Assembly: GCA_035528065.1 (NCBI GenBank)
Contig: DATKZH010000207.1
Coordinates: 13,230-77,229, forward strand
Direction: 5' to 3'
DNA from: DATKZH01 sp035528065
GTDB lineage: Bacteria; Planctomycetota; Planctomycetia; Pirellulales; Thermoguttaceae
DNA length: 64,000 bases
Shown here in pieces: positions 19,106 through 27,970 of the stretch. Numbering within the stretch: the first letter of the stretch is position 1; each line of letters opens with the position of its first letter. Position numbers and translations under genes: made by a program. The notes below the pieces were generated by a model that searched no databases, was not told the DNA's origin, and saw only the letters and a program-made list of their open reading frames with translations.

Positions 19106-20043
19106 CGCTTCAACCCTCAATTACTACGGTCAACTACCCCGAAGTACCGGCACCAGGTCTCCCCAAACGGATCAATTTAGCATGCTCGCCGCAGGGCCGT
19201 CAAGAAGCGATCGGACGGGCGTGCCGTCGCTCTCGAGAATCGCTCCTCGGGGGCGCGACCGAAGACGACTTCACCCGTTCCTTGCGTTCCCTTCGAGAGA
19301 TGGGCACAAGCCATAGGGACGGTCGACACAGGCGACCCACGAAAAAAACCAGGAGACTCCCCGATCGAACGAGTCGAGATGAGGAGCCCCTGGCTTGGTT
19401 GTAGCGCGAAAAACGCTACGGTACTTGTATCCGCGCCGGTCAAGGGCCAGCGATACGACAGCTACCCAAATTGGGTTATGCCCAGCAAGCGATACGCCGC
19501 CGAGCCAAAGGCACATGACAGGAAGGCCCTGGCCGGGGGCCGCTCTCGCGTCACCGCAGAACACGGTTACGATCTCTAGAGAGCTGCAAATCGATCATAT
19601 CGGCGTCGTAATTCTACCGGCGGCGTGCATTCGGGGGAAGTGGCCGCGTGTCGGGTCGGGCGTCGGGAAATCGCTCTGGCCGCACTTCGGCCCCCAAGTT
19701 GCCGCGTGGCGCGGGTTGCACCTCCTCAAGAGGGTTCAACTGCCGGATGGCCGCCCCTCTCGCCGGGGGGTTCCCGGTTGCCGGTGACGCATCCGCACAG
19801 CTTGTGGGAGGAGAGCCGTTCGTCGGCAAGCGGCCGCCGGCGCACGGCTCCGTGCTGCCACAACATCCGACCGCCCACCCGGTTTCTCTCCTCCGTATCA
19901 CGAGCCCTCTTATACCGGCCATGCCCGCGTTCTCAGGGCCGTCAGGGGCCGGCCCACTCCGACTCAACCTAAAACAAGCGAGGTTTTCTTGGAGTACGGC
20001 GACTTGTCGCCGCTTTCTTGGGCGTTTCCGCAACCGGCGAGCG
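19106..20043. other. Long intergenic region upstream of purA, no gene recognised
   Basis: Over 900 bases on both strands give only short frames of odd composition, with no family resemblance and no convincing ribosome site. It should hold the purA promoter at its left end. No tRNA-like cloverleaf or array was seen. Confidence 0.5.
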
Positions 20044-20337
20044 ATGTCAAAGTTCACCGGAAAGCCGTCGCGCCACGTGTTGCGGTTCGCACCGGGACGA
20101 GGGTCGGCTGTCTCGGGCTCCGTCCGGGTCGTTTCCGGTTGTGGCGAGGTCGAGCATTTTTCCGTCACCGGCAGTGTGACGCTCGACGGGAGGCCGTTGT
20201 CGGACGCCGCCGTCTCGTTCATGCCCGGCGACGAGCAAGGCGTCCCTTCGTTGGGCATCGCCGACCGCCGCGGCATCTGCACCCTCGCAGCAGGCGGCCG
20301 ACCTGCGCGGTATCACGCCATGGTGTGGTCGTGGTAA
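20044..20337 (+). pseudogene. Probable remnant of a transthyretin-like/carboxypeptidase-regulatory domain lipoprotein
   Basis: The frame from 20044 contains FSVTGSVTLDGRPLSDAAVSFMPGDE followed by GIADRRGICTLAAGGRPARYHAMVW. This matches the opening of small planctomycete proteins with a carboxypeptidase-regulatory-like beta-sandwich (consensus VSGxVTLDGxPL, then VTFxP, then TDxxGxY). The lipoprotein signal is missing and the frame stops where the last third of the domain should be. No clean continuation was found in the next 390 bases, which otherwise lack a gene. Probably a decayed copy; not certain. Confidence 0.4.
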
Positions 20338-20729
20338 GGCAGAGCGTGGCAAGTGCCGTTAGGGTTTCCCCAGCCCTTCCAGAGCCCCCTGTTCCCCTGG
20401 CTCAACTACGATCGAACCATACGCATCGTCGGCGTCGAGCTCAACCTCTCGATCACCGTGCGTTTGCCCTTGATTCTAAGACTCGGGCCACGGCTGCCGC
20501 GTACGATGGTTCGCGGCGTTTCCGCCTTGCGGGCGCGCTGGTGAAACTCGAATGTGCGAAGCAGAACACGTTCAACGATCCCTGGCGAGGGCTTGCGGAA
20601 GAAGGTGCGACCGGTCCGGTTGGCTTGACGGCTTGATCGGATTGCGGAAAATGTTGCCTATTGGGGGCGTCACGCCCGCACCGGAGAAGGAGTCGTCCCG
20701 CCTTTCTGTCCTTGTGAAGGAGAACAGGC

Positions 20730-23700
20730 ATGTTTCTCTCCCGCCGGAGTCTTCGTGGATCCTCTTGTCGCGTTCTGATCTTGTGGTGCTTTGCGTGGCT
20801 GGCCGCGTGGTCGGTCGCCGGAGCCGCTGAGCCGGCGGCTTGTGTCTGGCTGGAAGCCGAGTCGCCGGAAGAGGCCAATTTTGAAATCGAGCCCTGGGCC
20901 AATGACAGCCCCCGGATCTTCTCCGGCGGGCAGTGGTTCACGCACACGCTCGACAAGAACGAGGTGGAAACGAAGATCCCCGACGGAGGCTTCTCCCTCC
21001 GCTATTCGTTCGAGGTTGCGGAAGCCGGGCCCTACGAGTTCTGGGCGCGCGTGGGTTACGAAGGCGCTCGCGCGCCGCTCGAGTGGCAGGTCGACTCGGG
21101 CCCGTGGCAGACGGTCGGGCCGGAAGTCGAGACGACCAATCTCGTCGAGGTCGGCCCCTGGTGCGAGCTGGCCTGGCTTCGAGTTGGGTCCGTGAGCCTC
21201 AAGCCCGGCAAACACACGCTCCAAATCCGCTATCGCACGCCCGGGCCCGACGGACGGCTCCTGATCGGCCTCGATTGCCTGGTCTTCAGCCAGGGCCAGG
21301 GCAAGTTCGTGCCGGAGATGGCGCTTCGACCGGGCGAGCAGTATGACGACCAAATCGACCGCGACGCCCGCGAGCACGTCTTCCGCCTCTCCGGCGACAA
21401 ACCGGCTGCGCCCGGTGCCCGGGTCGAGTTGGCGTTGGACGGGCTTTGGGAAGTCGCCCGGTACGACGACCCGGACATGGACCGGAATACGTACGAGCCG
21501 GTCAAGCAGTTGCCGGAGACGAGCGAGTATCCGCTTCGCTGGATGGGGGTCGAGGTGCCGGGCGACCTGGCGCGTCGGCCCGAGCTGCGGATGGCTCACC
21601 GCGTGTTCCTGCGGACGCGGGTCGACGTGCCGTCCGAGCTGGCCGGCCGCGGGTTTCACCTGCATTTCGGCGGCACCTGCTGGATCGCCAGCGTGCTGGT
21701 GGGCGGCGAGTTCGTCGAAGGCCGCCAATCGGTGCTCGTGCCGTGGGATTGCGACGTGACCGCCCACTTGAAGCCGGGCGAGACGAACGAGATCGTCGTG
21801 GGGATCAAAAGCCCCTGGTACGCCATGGACGCCCAGCCGCGGAACACCACGATCGACCGGCTTCGCAACGTCCCCGCGACCCACCTGCGATGGGCCCGGT
21901 TCGTCGACGCCATCTATCCCTCCTCCAAGGGCGAAGGGCAAGGGAACAAGACCGGGATCGTCAATCCGGTGAAGCTCGTCGTGACCGGGCCGGCCTATAC
22001 GTCCGACGTGTTCGTCCGCACCCGCGTGGCCGGAAAGCGACTGGACGCCGACGTGACCGTCGCCAACCCGACGGCCGACGCGGCCACGCTGAGCGTCACG
22101 TGCGAAGCGGTCCACGAGAAGACGGGCCAAGTGGAAAACGCGTGCGAGCCGGTCGAGGTTGCGGTGCCTCCCGAGGCATCGAGGACCGTTTCGCTGGGGG
22201 GCGCGTGGCCGGATCCCAAGCTGTGGTGGCCGGAAGAGAACGCGGAACTCTACGTGCTGCGGACCACGCTCCGACAAAACGACAAGCCGATCGACGTCCA
22301 CGAGCAGCCGTTCGGCTTTCGGGAAGTCACCTTCGAGGGCAAGCATCTGCTGCTCAACGGAATCCGATGGCATCTCTGGAACTGGGTCGACGTGGGCGAC
22401 GCCGCCTCGGAAGCCGAGTGGCTCGAGAAGTACCACGCCCAAAACGACCGCTTCCACCGAATCGCCGAAGACCACGACCGGCTGTTCGGCCATCGGGAAA
22501 AGGCCCTGGAGTTCTTCGACCGGAATGGAATTCCGGGCCGGCTGTCGACCTGCATCGACGGGATGTTCATCACCCACGACCTCAACAACCCGCTCGTCTG
22601 GGAGAACTTCGCCGATCACGTCCGCCAGGTGGTCAAGGCGTATCGCAACCATCCCTCGATCGTGATGTGGAGCCTGGGCAACGAGCTGATGTTCGTCACC
22701 GCCCGGCTGGCGCATCATAACCGCTACCGGCAACTCGAAGAGCAAGCGGCCGAGCTGACGCGGATCGCCAAGGAATTGGACCCGACGCGCGGCAGCTTCC
22801 AGGACGGCGGCGGCGACCTGGGCGGCCTGATCGACGTGAACTGCCAGCACTACAGTTGGGAGACCGGTCAGCGTTTCCCCGCCTGCGCTTACCAGTACCA
22901 AACGCTGACCGACGGCCCGATCATGCCGCGGCCTCGCGATCCGGCCGAGCTGTACATGTGGGACGGCAAGAAGCCGCTCGTGCTGGGCGAGGTGTTCTAC
23001 TACTCGGGCAACCCGTCGAAGATGGCCTGGGTCGGCGGTCCCGACGTGTTCCGCGGCAAGACGCCGGCCAACCAGGCCGCCGCCCGATACGCCCGTATCG
23101 CCATCGAGGGCGCCCGCTGGCAGGACGCGACGGCGATCTGCCCCTGGGTCCGCGGCCTGCCCGGGACCGAGGTCTCGTTCGAGCCCCGGGCGGTCTTCAT
23201 CCGGGAGCACAACGCCTGCTTCGCCGCCAGGTCGACGATGAAGCGGACGCTCGGCATCTTCAACGACGGCCGCGAGACCGACCCCTTGTTGCTCCAATAC
23301 TGGCTCGTGCTCGACGGCGAGGAGGTCGACCACGGACGGAGGCCCTATCGCGTCGCGCCCGGGCGGCACGAGACCGACGTGCTCCAGATCGAGATGCCGG
23401 CAACGAGCAAGCGCAGGGACGGGGAGCTGCGCCTGGAGCTCTCGGCCGGCGAGGAAGTCGTCTTCCAGGACAGCAAACCGGTCAGCGTCCTCTCGCCGAC
23501 GACCGGCCCGATCGCCGGGCTGGACAACAACACGCTCGCCGTGGTCGACTTCGAGGACGGCTCGGTGATCCGCTGGCTGCGGAAGCTCGGGCAGCATTTC
23601 ACCGACCTGCACTGGTCCGACGCGGTGCCGGCCTCGGCCAAGGTGGTCGTGGTCGGCCGACGAGCGATCTCGCCCCGAAACAAGAAAGTCCTGGCCCCGG

Positions 23701-25202
23701 CACTTCGCAAGGCGGTGTTGGCCGGCAAGACGGTCATCGTCCTGGAGCAAAACGAGCCCCTGGAGAGGCACGACCTGCCGCTGGCCGGGATCGAGATCGC
23801 CGGTCTGGGCGAGCAACGGCCGGAGAACCGCGAGGAATTTCGGCAGGCCGGCGGCCGCTCCGGGTCGATCAGCTTCCCCGTGGCACCCGCCCATCCCGCG
23901 CTGGCCGGGCTGACGCCGCGGGACTTCTTCACCTGGGCCGACGACGAGGTGACCTTCCGCCTCAGCTACGCCACGCCCGCCACCGGAACGATCGCCATCG
24001 TCCAGGCCGGAAACGAGCTGGACCTGGCGCCGATGATCGAGGTCCCCGTCGGGCAGGGCAGCTACCTGTTGAGCCAGATGGCCATCGGCGAGAAGCTGTT
24101 CAGCGAGCCGGTCGCCGACCGCCTGTTGGGCAACCTCCTGGCCTGGGCCGCCGCGCGGGGCGCGGCCGAGCCGGGCCGAACCCTGGTCTCCCCGGCCGAC
24201 GATGACGGGCTCGACGGCCTCCTGGCCAAAACCGGCCTGCTCTACGAATCGGCCCCCCAGGTCGAGGCGGCGCTGGAGGGCGACGTGGCGGTCGTCCGCG
24301 CCGATCCGGCCTCGCTCGATTGGCTCGCCGGCAACAAGCAGGCGGTGACCGACTTCTGCACGGCGGGCGGCTGGCTGATGCTCGTGGGGCTCGATGAGAA
24401 GGGGCTCGCGTCGTTCAACCGCCTGGTCGGCTTCGAGCACCGCCTCCGTCCCTTCCGCCGCGAGGCGGTCACGCTCGAAGACCGGGCCGAGCCGCTGCTG
24501 TTGGGCCTGACCGACCGCGACGTGAGCATGCAGAGCGACGAGATGCTCGCCAAGTGGCTCCGCCTGTACTGGATCTCCGACCGCGTGTTCAGCGCCGTGG
24601 TCGACGGCCCGGAGATCGCCTCCTTCGGCGGCTCGGGCGAGCCGGTGGCCAAGGTGACCAACGGGATGACCAACGAGGACTTCTGGCAGTACATCTACTA
24701 TCTGGACGCCAAGGATTCGTCGATCACGTTCGACTTCGGCCGGCCCGAGACGATCACCGCGGTGCGGATCAAGCCGACCGCCGCCCCGTACTACTTCCTC
24801 AAGGACGTCGAGATCCTCTTCGACGACGACGCGGCCAACCCCGTCAAGTTCGCCTGCCGGCAGGTCGAGGGCATGCAGGACGTGCCCATCGAGCCGCGCG
24901 AGGCCACGAAGATGACGATCGCGGTCAAGAGCCACTGGCCCGGCGAGTCCCCGAAAGAGCTGGTGGGGATCGACCTGGTCGAGATCGACCGCCGCATGCC
25001 GCCCGAGAGCGACGGCAAGCTCGCCCTGCTCACCAAGCCCGGCGGCCTGGTCAAATACCCCCTCGGCGAGGGCGGCATCTTCCTCAACCAGCTCGACTGC
25101 ACCGAGGGCGATACCGAGGAGAACGTCCAGAAGAAGCTCACCATCTACGCCAACCTGCTCCGCAACATGGGGGCGGCGTTCCGAGTCGGCGAGGCTAAGT
25201 AA
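20730..25202 (+). CDS. Exported glycoside hydrolase family 2-like enzyme with C-terminal F5/8-type domain
   Basis: Very large (1490 residues) Sec-exported enzyme. It has an AAGGAGA ribosome site and an N-terminal signal peptide ending near AAEPAA. In order: a jelly-roll carbohydrate-binding region (about 30-200); a GH2 sugar-binding domain with RVFLRTRVDVP and FGGTCWIASVLVGG (about 235-370); an Ig-like domain; a TIM barrel with SIVMWSLGNE, whose Glu652 is the likely acid/base, and KPLVLGEVFYYSG, whose Glu754 is the likely nucleophile; a glutamine-amidotransferase-like/trimerisation region; and a discoidin-like domain near 1310-1420 (ITFDFGRPETITAVRIK). Substrate cannot be read from sequence; beta-galactoside, mannoside or glucuronide cleavage are options. 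A long open frame on the opposite strand is a GC artefact. Confidence 0.85.
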   Translation: MFLSRRSLRGSSCRVLILWCFAWLAAWSVAGAAEPAACVWLEAESPEEANFEIEPWANDSPRIFSGGQWFTHTLDKNEVETKIPDGGFSLRYSFEVAEAGPYEFWARVGYEGARAPLEWQVDSGPWQTVGPEVETTNLVEVGPWCELAWLRVGSVSLKPGKHTLQIRYRTPGPDGRLLIGLDCLVFSQGQGKFVPEMALRPGEQYDDQIDRDAREHVFRLSGDKPAAPGARVELALDGLWEVARYDDPDMDRNTYEPVKQLPETSEYPLRWMGVEVPGDLARRPELRMAHRVFLRTRVDVPSELAGRGFHLHFGGTCWIASVLVGGEFVEGRQSVLVPWDCDVTAHLKPGETNEIVVGIKSPWYAMDAQPRNTTIDRLRNVPATHLRWARFVDAIYPSSKGEGQGNKTGIVNPVKLVVTGPAYTSDVFVRTRVAGKRLDADVTVANPTADAATLSVTCEAVHEKTGQVENACEPVEVAVPPEASRTVSLGGAWPDPKLWWPEENAELYVLRTTLRQNDKPIDVHEQPFGFREVTFEGKHLLLNGIRWHLWNWVDVGDAASEAEWLEKYHAQNDRFHRIAEDHDRLFGHREKALEFFDRNGIPGRLSTCIDGMFITHDLNNPLVWENFADHVRQVVKAYRNHPSIVMWSLGNELMFVTARLAHHNRYRQLEEQAAELTRIAKELDPTRGSFQDGGGDLGGLIDVNCQHYSWETGQRFPACAYQYQTLTDGPIMPRPRDPAELYMWDGKKPLVLGEVFYYSGNPSKMAWVGGPDVFRGKTPANQAAARYARIAIEGARWQDATAICPWVRGLPGTEVSFEPRAVFIREHNACFAARSTMKRTLGIFNDGRETDPLLLQYWLVLDGEEVDHGRRPYRVAPGRHETDVLQIEMPATSKRRDGELRLELSAGEEVVFQDSKPVSVLSPTTGPIAGLDNNTLAVVDFEDGSVIRWLRKLGQHFTDLHWSDAVPASAKVVVVGRRAISPRNKKVLAPALRKAVLAGKTVIVLEQNEPLERHDLPLAGIEIAGLGEQRPENREEFRQAGGRSGSISFPVAPAHPALAGLTPRDFFTWADDEVTFRLSYATPATGTIAIVQAGNELDLAPMIEVPVGQGSYLLSQMAIGEKLFSEPVADRLLGNLLAWAAARGAAEPGRTLVSPADDDGLDGLLAKTGLLYESAPQVEAALEGDVAVVRADPASLDWLAGNKQAVTDFCTAGGWLMLVGLDEKGLASFNRLVGFEHRLRPFRREAVTLEDRAEPLLLGLTDRDVSMQSDEMLAKWLRLYWISDRVFSAVVDGPEIASFGGSGEPVAKVTNGMTNEDFWQYIYYLDAKDSSITFDFGRPETITAVRIKPTAAPYYFLKDVEILFDDDAANPVKFACRQVEGMQDVPIEPREATKMTIAVKSHWPGESPKELVGIDLVEIDRRMPPESDGKLALLTKPGGLVKYPLGEGGIFLNQLDCTEGDTEENVQKKLTIYANLLRNMGAAFRVGEAK

Positions 25203-26015
25203 GCAACAGAGTCGGTCCGGGACTCAGTCGCTAGACTGGCAGATTGGGGAAGACCAGCCAGCCTCTCTCTTGGGCCGATTGACGTATCGCGAGCAAAGCA
25301 ACCAGTTTGCGCACAGGCCCCACTGTTTGCGACTGCCCCGTTTCCCCCCTCGCATAAAGAGTCCTGAGGCGCCCGTACAGAAGCCGGATGGGCTTCCACC
25401 TGTGGACACAAGCGCGCATACCGGTCCTCTTGTGCTTCCCTTTTCCAAGGGTAGACTCATTTCTTTCTACGCAGTTTTCCCGAGGGGACTCCGTCGAGAA
25501 CGTACAAGAGCAGGGGTTGGGCAAGAATCCTGTGCTGTCTTGGCAAATCGGCCCCTGCGACCGGCGTTCCCGATCACGTCGCCGCGCGGCATAAAGTGTT
25601 TACTGCAAAGACGTTAGGGCTTATTTGTGGGCATGATTACGCAGAACAGAGCCCCCCTTTTGTCTTTTCCGAAGAGGAATTCCAGAGAGTCCACCTAATG
25701 GGCAGTCACCGTTGGACGCGGACGTACCAAGACACCACTGGTTTGTGGCGGGAAATGGCTTACTAGGATGGTATGTGCAGCGTTGTTCGTCCACCAGAAA
25801 AAATCCAGGGTGTGCGCTTGACATCCCCAAGTTGCGGGATTACGATCGTACTCGTCAGCCACAACCAGCCGCTCGGGGGGGGCGTGACAATGGTGGGGAT
25901 TCGGTGAACGTCTGGCGCTCGCGTGCTTCGCCCCACTCGGAGGGCGGACTGGTGCGCGGGGCGATCCTCTTGTGGCATCCGGACTCCGTAGCGGAACGCT
26001 TTGGGAGGTGCTCAC
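25203..26015. other. Intergenic region, no gene recognised; ribosome site at right end
   Basis: About 800 bases without a recognisable gene, somewhat less GC-rich than its surroundings. The only clear signal is GGGAGGTG at 26003-26010, the ribosome-binding site of the PEP-CTERM gene. The promoter of that gene should lie here. Confidence 0.5.
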
Positions 26016-27122
26016 ATGTCCTTCGCATTTCCAAGACTGCGATACCTAGGGGCGGTTCTCGGCCTTCTGCTTGCGGGGCTCACAGGCTCGCAGACGGCTC
26101 AGGGTGTCAGTTTCGGTGTCGGGGGGTCCCTATCGTTCGATTTGTTTCCCAACGACCCGGCCATGGCTGTGGGAGGGTTCAGCTGCGGCTCCCTCGATAC
26201 GGACATTCTTGGATTCTACGCGGAATTCGAGGATCATTCACCGGCCCTCTTCCAGTCGTTCGACCAGTTTGTGGAAATATCAAGTATCGAGCAGATGTGG
26301 CCCGGTGGGCCAGTGGGCAATTGGGGAATTCTCGTTTACGTCGGCGATACGCCGCCCGGCACCGAGGCGCAGCCGGGCAGGACCCTTGTCCGCGGAATTT
26401 GGCCCGCGACGGGCGGCGGGATTTCAGTCGGCGCCGGCGCGACGATAAACACGCACATCAACTACATGGAGCCGGAGATCGCACGAAGCATTTTTACCCT
26501 TGAGAATTCTTCAGACTATGATATTACGGACGGTGTGATACGCCTGTACGAAGACCGATTCCTGCCAGGGCTAACGATCCCTGCCCACGGTTCGATCACG
26601 GTCGAGTGTCAGATGGCTCCGTGGTGGGAGTGGTCGTTCGGCGGCATTTGCGACGTGGGCGGCGAAATCCAGCCGGTCTTTGCGTTCAGCGACGCTTCTG
26701 TGTCCCCGCTGGGCGCGGACTACGAGCAGGTGTTCGGGATGACGGAGTGCCCCACTTCCGGGTTCGCAGCGGGGGTCCTCGCGGATAGTTCCGGTGAGGG
26801 TCTTCCAATCGCGTGGCTTCCGCAATGGAACGGCACGATGTGGCTCGGCTCTTGGCAGTACGCCGGTCGCGGGGCCCCGGCTCCCGGATACGTGACGTAT
26901 TTCAATGTGCCCGAGACCGAACCGAACCGTTTCGACTTGTACGCCTATTCGGCTGACGCCGATCAGTTCATTCTCGTCGGTTCGGGAGAGCAGGGGCAGT
27001 TGGGGGTCGTGCCGGAGCCGTCCAGTTTGGCCATTTGGTGCTGCCTCGGAGCAGTCGGGCTTGCCGCCTCACGGTGGCGGCGGAAGCGACAAAGGGGACA
27101 GGCGCACAATTTGGGGAGCTAG
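26016..27122 (+). CDS. PEP-CTERM sorting domain protein
   Basis: Predicted exported surface or exopolysaccharide-associated protein of 368 residues. The ATG at 26016 follows a strong GGGAGGTG site. An N-terminal signal peptide spans residues 1-30 and ends near AQG. The middle is a beta-rich region of unknown fold with many aromatic and Gly residues. The C-terminus is a textbook PEP-CTERM: VVPEPSSLA, then a hydrophobic segment, then RWRRKRQRG. Such tails are cut by an exosortase, which is not in this window. Function unknown. Confidence 0.85.
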   Translation: MSFAFPRLRYLGAVLGLLLAGLTGSQTAQGVSFGVGGSLSFDLFPNDPAMAVGGFSCGSLDTDILGFYAEFEDHSPALFQSFDQFVEISSIEQMWPGGPVGNWGILVYVGDTPPGTEAQPGRTLVRGIWPATGGGISVGAGATINTHINYMEPEIARSIFTLENSSDYDITDGVIRLYEDRFLPGLTIPAHGSITVECQMAPWWEWSFGGICDVGGEIQPVFAFSDASVSPLGADYEQVFGMTECPTSGFAAGVLADSSGEGLPIAWLPQWNGTMWLGSWQYAGRGAPAPGYVTYFNVPETEPNRFDLYAYSADADQFILVGSGEQGQLGVVPEPSSLAIWCCLGAVGLAASRWRRKRQRGQAHNLGS

Positions 27123-27356
27123 GAACCCTCAAAGCGTGTCGAGTCGGGCGAGATCTCGGTATCCTTGTACGGAGATCTTCCGCCTGGAGTTGTCCCGGAT
27201 CTTGGGTCGCGCTGGGGGACGCGTGTTCTTGTTTCTTGACGCCCAAGATCGGGCGATGCTCGATGACCGACGGCCGATCGACCCGGCGCGGTTCGATTCT
27301 TGAACCGCCGGGCTACGAGCACTGAGCGATGACGGTCTCCGCGGGGACGCCGGGCG

Positions 27357-27914
27357 TCATTCCTCCTCGTCCCAGTTCGGATACTGCGGCGGGCTCTTGC
27401 CGACCCGTTTGACCACCTTGGGGTATCTGTGGCGTGGAGCCGGCTCGCCCACGTCGACCATCTCGATGCGGTGCCACCAGTCGTCGCCGAAGTCGAACCA
27501 GTACCAGAACTTCATCCTTCGTCTCAATCGCAGGGACTCGATGGTGGTGCGAGTAAGATCTTCGGCGGGCTCCTCGGCACCGTCGAGTTCAAACCACGGG
27601 TCCTCCATGTCCATCGGCAGCACGTATCGCTTGTTCTTCCGCCCTTGGGGACGGCTGCCGAACTGAAACTCGTAGAGGTGTTCGTCGTAACGATCGAACG
27701 CGTCGAAGATGGCGAAGTGCAGGTCTTCGAGCGTCTGGTCCCCGCGGATCTGGATTGCGCGGGACACGACTGGGTTCTCATCGTCGTACTCCTCGGTCAC
27801 CCGGCCGGCGACCAGCTCGACGTTGAGCGTGTAGAGGCGAATGCCCGCCTTGTCCGGGCTCTTCGTCTTCTCCTTCTTTTTCGTGGCCGTTTTCTTGATG
27901 GATTTGGCCGCCAT
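27357..27914 (-). CDS. Plasmid pRiA4b ORF-3-like family protein
   Basis: 185-residue cytoplasmic protein with AAGGAGG before its ATG. A Lys-rich N-terminus (KKTATKKKEKTK) precedes the domain. Diagnostic blocks are IQIRGDQTLEDLHFAIFDAF, YEFQFG and FWYWFDFGDDWWHRIEM, the last matching the family consensus around YDFGDxWxH. The family was named for a Rhizobium plasmid ORF and is distantly related to a passenger protein of IS1096; no enzymatic function is established. No transposase or terminal repeats accompany it here, so it looks like a resident gene. Confidence 0.85.
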   Translation of the reverse strand: MAAKSIKKTATKKKEKTKSPDKAGIRLYTLNVELVAGRVTEEYDDENPVVSRAIQIRGDQTLEDLHFAIFDAFDRYDEHLYEFQFGSRPQGRKNKRYVLPMDMEDPWFELDGAEEPAEDLTRTTIESLRLRRRMKFWYWFDFGDDWWHRIEMVDVGEPAPRHRYPKVVKRVGKSPPQYPNWDEEE

Positions 27915-27970
27915 GATCGTCCTCCTTCCATGAGACGCGTTCCCGGGAGAACAACTCCGCTCAACCGATT

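Noticed and set aside
19106..20043. tRNA or other RNA gene in the long purA upstream gap
   Set aside because: No cloverleaf-compatible stems or conserved TTCGAnTC arm were found by eye; a covariance search would settle it.
20670..24935. 1421-residue open frame antisense to the GH2-like gene
   Set aside because: Its codons mirror the GH2 frame, composition is Arg/Gly/Asp/Val-rich with no domain, while the plus strand has signal peptide and catalytic motifs. A GC-driven artefact.
27357..27914. Insertion sequence around the pRiA4b ORF-3-like gene
   Set aside because: No transposase, terminal inverted repeats or target duplications were seen nearby.
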